This document shows positions 1 through 6,194 of a stretch of DNA of 64,000 nt, one piece after another (position 1 is the stretch's first letter; each line of letters opens with the position of its first letter). The translations under genes and the position numbers were made by a program. This stretch comes from Streptomyces althioticus (GTDB lineage Bacteria; Actinomycetota; Actinomycetes; Streptomycetales; Streptomycetaceae): NCBI GenBank assembly GCA_014649355.1, contig BMSW01000003.1, positions 372,001 through 436,000 of the forward strand, read 5' to 3'. The notes below the pieces were generated by a model. It had not been told where the DNA came from. It saw only the letters and a list, made by a program, of their open reading frames with translations, and ran no database searches.

Positions 1-603
1 CAGGAGCATCTCGGGTGCGTCGTCGAGGACGTTGAGCGCGTGCTGCACGGCGGCGCAGTGGGGCCCCTCGGCGAAGACGGCGGCGCGGGCGGGGTCGTCG
101 GTGCTCCAGGCGTACGCCCGGATCAGCCCTTCCGCGACCAGCTCCTCGCAGGCGTCCCGCAGCACGGCCGCCCGGCCGGGATCGGCGTCGGCGAGGTGCA
201 GCTGGTAGAGGTCGACGTGGTCGGTGCCGAGCCGGCGCAGGGAGGCGGTCAGGGCGCGGCGGAGGTGCTCCGGGGAGTCGTCGGTGCCGGAGGCGGTGCG
301 GGTGCCGGAGTCGAAGAGGTTGCCCCACTTGGTGGCGACGACGACGTCGTCCCGCCGCGGGCCGAGCGCCCTGCCGAGGACCAGCTCGCTGCGCCCGGCG
401 CCGTAGACGTCGGCGGTGTCGAAGAAGGTGACACCGAGGTCGAGCGCCCGGTGGACCGCCCGCACGGACTCCTCGTCGTCGACCTTCCCCCACCCGAGCG
501 GCTGCCCGGCACCGTCCTGCCACTCCCCGCCGATGGCCCAGCACCCGAACCCGAGCGCGCTGACCTGGATACCACTGCGTCCCAGTGTGCGTGTGAACTC
601 CAT
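1..603 (-). CDS. aldo/keto reductase, C-terminus cut by window edge
   Basis: NAD(P)H-dependent oxidoreductase of the AKR superfamily; the substrate cannot be told. The first 201 codons are present and the gene runs off the left edge. It opens with MEFTRTLGRSGIQVSALGFG, the usual first strand of the barrel. The catalytic tetrad is visible as Asp62 and Tyr67 (in DTADVYG), Lys94 (in VATKWG) and His138 (in LYQLH). The ATG start at 603 is the only good one. The gene lies about 90 bases downstream of a strong hairpin (696-729) that separates it from the unit to its right, so it probably has its own promoter. Confidence 0.9.
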   Translation of the reverse strand, partial: MEFTRTLGRSGIQVSALGFGCWAIGGEWQDGAGQPLGWGKVDDEESVRAVHRALDLGVTFFDTADVYGAGRSELVLGRALGPRRDDVVVATKWGNLFDSGTRTASGTDDSPEHLRRALTASLRRLGTDHVDLYQLHLADADPGRAAVLRDACEELVAEGLIRAYAWSTDDPARAAVFAEGPHCAAVQHALNVLDDAPEMLL

Positions 604-695
604 ACGGGGGACGGTAGGAGTTGGAGTGCGCGCCAGGGCAAGGGGGTTGTCGGGAGTGAGGGGCTTCCTACCTTCTCGCGGAGACCGGACGTGGC

Positions 696-729
696 GGAGC
701 CCGGGAGTCGTATCCAGCTCCCGGGCTCC
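696..729 (-). terminator. hairpin terminator after the structured RNA
   Basis: Perfect 12-bp stem (696-707 with 718-729) and a 10-base loop, without a U-run, as is usual for Streptomyces. It sits just past the tRNA-like region and before the aldo/keto reductase start, so it plausibly marks the 3' end of the minus-strand transcript. Confidence 0.6.
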
Positions 730-751
730 TGGGGATGCCACCCAATTCGCA

Positions 752-1053
752 CGCCGGCGGCGCATGAGGACGGATCAGTCGTCATGCCGTCGTGTTCTTC
801 CTTTGAACTACCGCGCCGGGAAGAGAGGCGCAGGCGAGAGTCGAACTCGCATCCGACGGCGTTCGTCCGTCCCCGTTCGGTCCGGCGATCGGCGGCGATG
901 CTGAGACTGGAGCGAGAGTCTGAGATTGACCGCGGCCGCCTCTGCGACGACCGCTCTTCAGGCTGAACTTCAGTTTCAGCTTGCGCTCCTGGCGCGAACC
1001 GGTCCTCACCCGGCCCGCGCCCCGTAGCGCACCCCCGCGCTCGCACGCGGGGG
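752..1053 (-). ncRNA. structured non-coding region downstream of the 243-aa gene
   Basis: Between the stop codon at 1088 and the hairpin at 696 there is no plausible gene, but the minus strand is full of helices. In transcript order: an 8-bp perfect hairpin (1053-1046 with 1039-1032), a 12-bp hairpin with a 7-base loop and two G-U pairs (1021-1010 with 1002-991), a 6-bp hairpin (980-975 with 967-962), and an 8-bp hairpin with one mismatch (924-917 with 908-901). Next come long-range helices 887-882 with 757-752 and 872-866 with 774-768, which enclose the tRNA-like module. The helices are read directly from the sequence; that this is one stable RNA co-transcribed with the upstream gene is inference. 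Confidence 0.6.
786..860 (-). ncRNA. circularly permuted tRNA-like module
   Basis: On the minus strand the order is 3' half then 5' half. Anticodon-stem 3' strand (GC)CGTCG is at 860-854, a 3-base variable stretch at 853-851, and T-arm GCGAG-TTCGACT-CTCGC at 850-834. Acceptor 3' strand CTGCGCC (833-827) is followed by a 9-base linker (826-818), acceptor 5' strand GGCGCGG (817-811), and T8-A9 (810-809). D-arm GTTC-AAAGGAA-GAAC covers 808-794, A26 is at 793, and anticodon-stem 5' strand CGACG(GC) at 792-786. The acceptor has 7 pairs (one G-U), the T-stem 5, the D-stem 4, the anticodon stem 5 plus 2. T8, A14, G18G19, A21, T54T55C56, A58 and C61 are all in place. There is no T33-type anticodon loop; the outer helix continues instead into 872-866/774-768. 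This suggests a tRNA mimic (compare bacterial Y RNAs) more than a decoding tRNA. Confidence 0.65.
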
Positions 1054-1087
1054 CGATCGTGGATGCCACCTGTGGCCGCGCCGCGCG

Positions 1088-1819
1088 TCAGCCGAACAGG
1101 TAGCCGAACACCGCGTCGCCGACCCGCTGGTCGGTGACCTCGGTGCCGTTGGCCTCCTCACGGGCGAACTTCACGGCCTGCTGAAGCTTCTCGACCCGCT
1201 CCACCAGCTCGTTCACCCGCCGCGCCGGGAGGGCGCCGGAGAACTTCACGGTGGTCCAGTAACCGATCGGCACGTCCTCGTAGTACACCTCGACCTGCGC
1301 CGGGTGCTTCTCCGTGGCTTCCGCCTTGACGTGGTTGCGCGGCACCTTCTTGGTGCGGATCGTGCGCACCGGGTCCGTCTTCCACCAGTCCGTGGACGGG
1401 TCGAGGGACCAGGACTCCGCGGCGTCGAGGGTCGGCAGCTTCTTGACGAAGCCGTGCAGCTCGGCGAGCTGCTTCTCGAGGAAGAGCAGATAGCTGACGG
1501 GGACGTCGGCGACCAGCGTCCGCCCGTCGACCGTGACGTCCGCGCGCGCCAGGCAGTTGGCCCAGTCCTTCGTCGCGGTGACGTCGAACAGCCGCGTCAG
1601 CGAGGCGGACACCTCGCGCAGCACGTCCTCGGCCTGCACCTGCACCCGCGTGGACTCGGGCGGCAGCTGCTCGCCCTCCTCGTCCTTCGGCTGGTACGTG
1701 CGCGAGATGCCGGCCAGCAGCGCCGGCTTCTGCACCTTGCCGTGCGCGGCGTTGATGTCCTGGAGCGACTTGCTCTTGACACCCTTCTCGACCGCGATGA
1801 TCTGGTTCAGCTTTGTCAC
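1088..1819 (-). CDS. conserved hypothetical protein, 243 aa, linked to tRNA-like RNA
   Basis: I recognise no catalytic domain. The protein is soluble, with no signal peptide or membrane segment. It begins MTKLNQIIAVEKGVKSKS, has a charged centre (DPVRTIRTKKVPRNHVKAE), a YYEDVPIGYW motif and a helical C-terminus ending AVFGYLFG. From memory, similar proteins occur in actinobacteria and actinobacteriophages as a domain of unknown function; I could not check this. The ATG at 1819 is preceded by a purine-rich AAGGGGGAG ribosome site. The stop is followed within 35 bases by the first hairpin of the structured RNA region, with no terminator between, so protein and RNA may form one unit. Confidence 0.8.
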   Translation of the reverse strand: MTKLNQIIAVEKGVKSKSLQDINAAHGKVQKPALLAGISRTYQPKDEEGEQLPPESTRVQVQAEDVLREVSASLTRLFDVTATKDWANCLARADVTVDGRTLVADVPVSYLLFLEKQLAELHGFVKKLPTLDAAESWSLDPSTDWWKTDPVRTIRTKKVPRNHVKAEATEKHPAQVEVYYEDVPIGYWTTVKFSGALPARRVNELVERVEKLQQAVKFAREEANGTEVTDQRVGDAVFGYLFG

Positions 1820-2033
1820 GGGCTCCCCCTTCGAACAGCAGGAACCTATCCCGCCGGTCCGAAGATCCGCATCTCTTTATTCACACCTCCGAGCAGCCGC
1901 CCCACGGTCCCAACCAGGGGCGATTTTCGGCCTGTTCAGCGTTCAAGCAGATCCGGTCAACGGGCGGTCTGTCGCTGCTGACAGATGATCAATAACCTTG
2001 TGCGGTACACGAAATACGATCGCAGGGAGCCCC

Positions 2034-3260
2034 ATGTCCACCGCCCAGCAGGTGCCCGACATCCTCTCGCCCGAGTTCGCCGCCGACCCCTACCCGGCCT
2101 ACCGCGTGATGCGGGAGACCGCGCCCCTCCTCTGGCACGAGGCGACCAAGAGCTACGTCGTCTCGCGCTACGAGGACGTCGAGCGCGTCTTCAAGGACAA
2201 GGCCGGTGAGTTCACCACCGACAACTACGCCTGGCAGCTCGAGCCGGTGCACGGCAAGACGATCCTGCAGATGAGCGGCCGTGAGCACGCCGTGCGCCGC
2301 GCCCTGGTCGCCCCCGCCTTCCGCGGCAGCGACCTGGAGCAGAAGTTCCTGCCGGTCATCGAGCGCAACTCCCGTGAACTGATCGACGCCTTCCGCCACA
2401 AGGGCTCGGCCGACCTGGTCGACGACTTCGCGACCCGCTTCCCGGTCAACGTCATCGCCGACATGCTGGGCCTCGACAAGGCCGACCACCCCCGCTTCCA
2501 CCGCTGGTACACCGCCGTCATCGCCTTCCTCGGCAACCTGGCGGGCGACCCCGAGGTGACGGCGGCCGGCGAGCGGACCCGTGTGGAGTTCGCCGAGTAC
2601 ATGCTGCCGATCATCCGCGAGCGCCGCGAGAACCCGGGCGACGACCTGCTGTCCGTGCTGTGCAGCGCCGAGGTCGACGGCGTGCGGATGAGCGACGAGG
2701 ACATCAAGGCGTTCTGCAGCCTGCTGCTGGCCGCCGGCGGCGAGACCACCGACAAGGCCATCGCCGGCATCTTCGCGAACCTGCTCGCCCACCCCGACCA
2801 GCTCGCCGCCGTCCGCGCCGACCGCTCGCTGATACCCCGGGCCTTCGCCGAGACCCTGCGCCACACCCCGCCGGTCCACATGATCATGCGGCAGTCCGCG
2901 ACGGAGGTCACCCTCAGCGGTGGCACCGTGCCCGCCGGCGCCACCGTCACCTGCCTGATAGGCGCCGCCAACCGGGACGAGCGCCGCTACGCCGACCCGG
3001 ACCGGTTCGACATCTTCCGCGAGGACCTGACCACCACCACGGCCTTCTCCGCCGCCGCCGACCACCTGGCCTTCGCGCTCGGCCGGCACTTCTGCGTCGG
3101 CGCGCTGCTGGCCAAGGCGGAGGTGGAGATCGGTGTCGACCAGCTCCTCGACGCCATGCCGGACGTCCGCCTCGCCGACGACTTCCGCACGGTCGAGCAG
3201 GGTGTGTTCACCCGCGGCGTGCAGAGCCTCCCGGTCCGGTTCACGCCGGTCCAGGGCTGA
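2034..3260 (+). CDS. cytochrome P450
   Basis: Heme monooxygenase of 408 aa with all family hallmarks: the I-helix oxygen-binding motif AAGGETTD, the K-helix EXXR as ETLR, and the heme-binding loop FALGRHFCVG with the thiolate ligand at Cys354. There is no membrane anchor, as is normal for soluble bacterial class I P450s, which need a separate ferredoxin; none is encoded nearby. I chose the ATG at 2034, which has AGGGAG just upstream; an in-frame ATG at 1998 lacks such a site. The gene is convergent with a second, CYP157-like P450 in a conservon. Paired P450s next to conservons are a known Streptomyces arrangement. The substrate is unknown. Confidence 0.93.
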   Translation: MSTAQQVPDILSPEFAADPYPAYRVMRETAPLLWHEATKSYVVSRYEDVERVFKDKAGEFTTDNYAWQLEPVHGKTILQMSGREHAVRRALVAPAFRGSDLEQKFLPVIERNSRELIDAFRHKGSADLVDDFATRFPVNVIADMLGLDKADHPRFHRWYTAVIAFLGNLAGDPEVTAAGERTRVEFAEYMLPIIRERRENPGDDLLSVLCSAEVDGVRMSDEDIKAFCSLLLAAGGETTDKAIAGIFANLLAHPDQLAAVRADRSLIPRAFAETLRHTPPVHMIMRQSATEVTLSGGTVPAGATVTCLIGAANRDERRYADPDRFDIFREDLTTTTAFSAAADHLAFALGRHFCVGALLAKAEVEIGVDQLLDAMPDVRLADDFRTVEQGVFTRGVQSLPVRFTPVQG

Positions 3261-3324
3261 CCGACCTCCCCGGTCGCCCCTCCCCGGTGACCGGTCATCG
3301 ACTCGCGCATGCGCCGCCCCCGCC

Positions 3325-3348
3325 CCGGCCGGGTCCCGTCCCGGCCGG
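3325..3348. terminator. bidirectional hairpin between convergent P450 genes
   Basis: Perfect 9-bp GC stem (3325-3333 with 3340-3348) and a 6-base loop, centred in the 139-bp gap between the converging P450 genes. Confidence 0.6.
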
Positions 3349-3399
3349 TGCACCGCGGGGGCAGCGCCCGTCCTCCTACCGTCTGCCGCCCGGTGAGGG

Positions 3400-4680
3400 C
3401 TACTGCACCACCGGTGTGAACTGCACCGGCAGTTCCATCAGGCCCCGCATCCAGATCGACGGACGCCAGACCAGTTCCTCCGGCTCCACGGACAGCACCA
3501 GGTCCGGCAGCCGCTCCAGCAGCGTCTCGACCGCCGTGCGCGCCATCACGTCCGCCAGCAGCGGGGCCGGGTACGGGCAGCGGTGCTCGCCGTTGCTGAA
3601 GGACAGGTGCGCGGCGTTCTCCGCGCCGACGTGGCCCTCGGGCCAGATCTGCGGGTCGGTGTTGGCCGCGGCCAGACCCAGGACCAGGCAGTCGCCCTCC
3701 CTTATCTGCCGGCCCCCGAGCTGCACGTCCCGTACCGCCCAGCGCCCGATGAAGTTCTGCGTCGGGGTGTCCAGCCACAGCACCTCGTTGAGCGCCTCGC
3801 CGACGCTGAGCCGGCCGCCCGAGACGTTCACGGCGAAGCGTTCGTCCGTCAGCAGCAGACGCAGCGTGTTGCAGACCCAGTTGGACGTGGGCTGCTCGCC
3901 CGCCGAGATCACGGAGATGAGGTCCTGGACGATCTCCTCGTCCGAGAGTCCCGCCGGGTGCATCACCATGCGCGAGGTGACGTCCGGGCCGGGCGCCATC
4001 CGCTTCTCCTTGACCAGCTGCCGCAGCCGCTCGCCCACCCGGTTGTAGCCGGCGACCGGGTCCTCGCCCTCCGCCGCGTCCAGGGAGATGCGCAGGTCGT
4101 CGACGAGCTGCCGGGTGTCGTCACCGGTCGCCGGCATCCCGCACAACTGCACGACGGCACGCATCAGCAGAGGGTGCACGTAGTCGGACATCAGCTCGAC
4201 CTGGCCGCTGCCGGCGAACCCGCGGATGAGGTCGTCGGCGATCAGCAGGCACTCGTTGGCCAGCTCGAACTGGTCCACGCCCTCCAGCGCGTCGGTGATC
4301 ACACCGGCCCGCCGCCGGTGTTCGTCGCCCTCGGCGAACAGCACCGACGGCTGGTAGCCGACGTACGGCAGCAGCGGCCAGTCCGACGGGATGTTCTCCC
4401 ACTGGTTCCAGCGCCGGGAGTCCCGCGCGAACAGCTCGTCGTGGCTGGTCACGTAGGAGAGCTCGGTGTAGCCCAGCACCAGCCAGGCCGGGATTCCGCC
4501 GTCGAGCAGCACCGGTGCGACGGGGCCGTGCTCGCGGCGCATCGTGCGGTACAGCTCCGACGGCGTCTGCTGGAAGTCCAGTCCGGTCAGGCTCACCGCG
4601 CCGGCGTGCGCGGGGCACCCCGGGGGCGGCCCGTCGGCGGTGCGGGTCTGCTGCGCGAAGGGATCGGCCGGATCGGTCAC
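3400..4680 (-). CDS. CYP157-like cytochrome P450, last gene of conservon
   Basis: P450 fold protein of 426 aa with heme loop SFSNGEHRCPYPAP and thiolate Cys368. The K-helix position that should read EXXR reads EVLW (3775-3786), so the normally near-invariant arginine is tryptophan. Loss of EXXR is known for the CYP157 family, which is often the fifth gene of a conservon. The I-helix lacks the usual acidic-Thr pair and reads ISAGEQPTSN. The GTG start at 4680 overlaps the GTPase stop by 4 bases (GTGA), so translation is coupled. Whether it is a monooxygenase or serves a signalling role in the conservon complex cannot be told. Confidence 0.9.
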   Translation of the reverse strand: MTDPADPFAQQTRTADGPPPGCPAHAGAVSLTGLDFQQTPSELYRTMRREHGPVAPVLLDGGIPAWLVLGYTELSYVTSHDELFARDSRRWNQWENIPSDWPLLPYVGYQPSVLFAEGDEHRRRAGVITDALEGVDQFELANECLLIADDLIRGFAGSGQVELMSDYVHPLLMRAVVQLCGMPATGDDTRQLVDDLRISLDAAEGEDPVAGYNRVGERLRQLVKEKRMAPGPDVTSRMVMHPAGLSDEEIVQDLISVISAGEQPTSNWVCNTLRLLLTDERFAVNVSGGRLSVGEALNEVLWLDTPTQNFIGRWAVRDVQLGGRQIREGDCLVLGLAAANTDPQIWPEGHVGAENAAHLSFSNGEHRCPYPAPLLADVMARTAVETLLERLPDLVLSVEPEELVWRPSIWMRGLMELPVQFTPVVQ

Positions 4681-5291
4681 GGTGTCGCCTCCTTGGCGGT
4701 GGCCAGGTCGTGGAGGTGGTTCACGAGGGTGATCAGCACGTCCTTGCCGGAGGCCCGGACCCGGGCGTCGCAGTCGACCATCGGCACGTGCGCGGGAAGG
4801 GCGAGCGCCTGGCGTATCTCGTCCAGGGAGTACCGGGCGTCGTCGTCGAACCGGTTGACGGCGACGACGAACGGCGTGCCGTGGTGCTCCAGCCGGTCGA
4901 TGGCGTACCAGGAGTCGTCCATCCGGCGCGTGTCGACGAGGACGACGGCGCCCAGGGTGCCGGAGAACAGCCGGTCCCACAGGAACCAGAAGCGTTCCTG
5001 CCCGGGCGCGCCGAACAGGTACAGCACCATGCGGTCGTTGAGGCTGATCCGCCCGAAGTCGAAGGCCACGGTGGTGGTGTTCTTCCCGGTGAGCCCGTCG
5101 GTGTCGTCGACGCCCACGCCGGCCTGCGTCATCACCTCCTCGGTGTTCAGCGGCCGGATCTCGCTCACGGAGCGGACCAGGGTCGTCTTGCCCACGCCGA
5201 ACCCGCCCACGACGACGATCTTCAGCCCCGTCTCCGCGGTGTCGCGGAGCGGTGTGCGGTGGGCGGGCAGCTCAGAGGTTGCGGAGTCCAT
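4677..5291 (-). CDS. conservon GTP-binding protein (CvnD type)
   Basis: Small Ras/MglA-like GTPase of 204 aa. It shows the P-loop GGFGVGKTT (preceded by LKIVVV), a DTDGLTGKNTTTVAFDFG switch region, a G3-like LFGAPGQERF segment and NRFD as the NKxD-like base-recognition motif. In conservons this protein interacts with the DUF742 and roadblock proteins and the sensor-like ATPase, by analogy with GPCR-style signalling. I chose the ATG at 5291, giving a typical N-terminus; the gene then overlaps the DUF742 gene by 20 bp. It is followed by the overlapping P450 gene. Confidence 0.93.
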   Translation of the reverse strand: MDSATSELPAHRTPLRDTAETGLKIVVVGGFGVGKTTLVRSVSEIRPLNTEEVMTQAGVGVDDTDGLTGKNTTTVAFDFGRISLNDRMVLYLFGAPGQERFWFLWDRLFSGTLGAVVLVDTRRMDDSWYAIDRLEHHGTPFVVAVNRFDDDARYSLDEIRQALALPAHVPMVDCDARVRASGKDVLITLVNHLHDLATAKEATP

Positions 5292-5631
5292 GGAGAACCT
5301 CTTGGAGTAGGGCGGAATCGGGCAGGGAGGCGACGGACGCCGCCGCGCGCGGGTGGCGCGCGGTGATGTGCCCGGTGTCCAGCAGGTCACCGAGCAGGAT
5401 GCGTACGACCGTGACCGGCAGCCCGAGTTCCGCGGCGATCTCGACCAGGGCGACGGGGTGTTCGCACAGCTCGAGGATCCGGGCGTGCTCCGACTGCATC
5501 CCCGGCGTCGGCGCGCTCTCGCTGACGATCAGGGTGACCAGGTCGAAGGACTCGTCCGCGCGGCTGCGTCCGCCGGTGACGGTGTAGAGCCGGTCCGGGT
5601 CACCCGTGTCGACGGGTTTGCGCGGGGTCAC
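5272..5631 (-). CDS. conservon DUF742 protein (CvnC type)
   Basis: DUF742 protein of 119 aa with a winged-helix-like core. Visible family features are the RLYTVTGGRSR segment near the start, the helix ILELCEHPVALVEIAAELGL, and the region around VTVVRILLGDLLDTGHI. It is the third gene of the conservon. The GTG start at 5631 overlaps the roadblock stop (GTGA), and its end overlaps the GTPase start by 20 bp, so the block appears translationally coupled. Presumed role: adaptor between kinase-like protein and GTPase. Confidence 0.92.
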   Translation of the reverse strand: MTPRKPVDTGDPDRLYTVTGGRSRADESFDLVTLIVSESAPTPGMQSEHARILELCEHPVALVEIAAELGLPVTVVRILLGDLLDTGHITARHPRAAASVASLPDSALLQEVLHGLRNL

Positions 5632-6053
5632 GAGGTGCCGCTCCCCGCGGCCTCGGTTCGGGGTTCGGCGCGCAGGTGGTCGCCGATCTGCTCGACCAGC
5701 TCCATCATCTGGTGTCCGACCACGCCCGGGTCGGCGTCCTCACCGGCGACGACGGCGAGGTGCGCGCCCGCGCCGGCCTCCACGATGAAGAGCAGGCCGC
5801 CGTGGAACTCGGTCATCGACTGCCGTACGCCGCCGGTGCCGTCGCCGAATTCCATGGAGGCGCCCTGGGCGAGGGCCTGGATGCCGGAGCAGATGGCCGA
5901 GAGCTGGTCGGCGAGGTCGAGGGTCAGGTGCTCGCTCCAGCAGAGCTTGAGGCCGTCCCGGGAGAGGACCAGGGCGTGCCGTGCGCCGGGGGTCCGCTCC
6001 AGGAGACCCTGCAGGAGCCAGTTGAGGCTGTTGTCGGTGGTCGTGGTCTGCAT
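5628..6053 (-). CDS. conservon roadblock/LC7 protein (CvnB type)
   Basis: Roadblock/LC7-domain protein of 141 aa. It begins with a TTTDNSLNWLLQGLLE helix and continues with the typical beta-alpha-beta body (ALVLSRDGLKL, LADQLSAICSGIQALAQG, GGLLFIVEAG, HLAVVAG). Such proteins usually act as a GTPase regulator for the MglA-like partner, here the conservon GTPase. It lies 141 bp downstream of the sensor-like gene and overlaps the DUF742 gene by 4 bp. Confidence 0.92.
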   Translation of the reverse strand: MQTTTTDNSLNWLLQGLLERTPGARHALVLSRDGLKLCWSEHLTLDLADQLSAICSGIQALAQGASMEFGDGTGGVRQSMTEFHGGLLFIVEAGAGAHLAVVAGEDADPGVVGHQMMELVEQIGDHLRAEPRTEAAGSGTS

Positions 6054-6194
6054 GGTGGGTGTTGGGACGGTGGTGTCCGGACGTGCCGGTCACCGGCCCG
6101 TTCCTCCTATCTCACGTGCTCGAGCGGGAAGGGGCGCCGTCGCCCCGGACGCCGAACGGGGCCGGGCCGCGGCGCCGTACGGGAGGGGTGGGGT

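Noticed and set aside
786..860. An ordinary tRNA gene at the tRNA-like site
   Set aside because: The halves are in reverse order, the acceptor stem is closed by a 9-base loop and there is no 7-base anticodon loop with T33, so a standard tRNA cannot be drawn. The permuted reading fits every stem.
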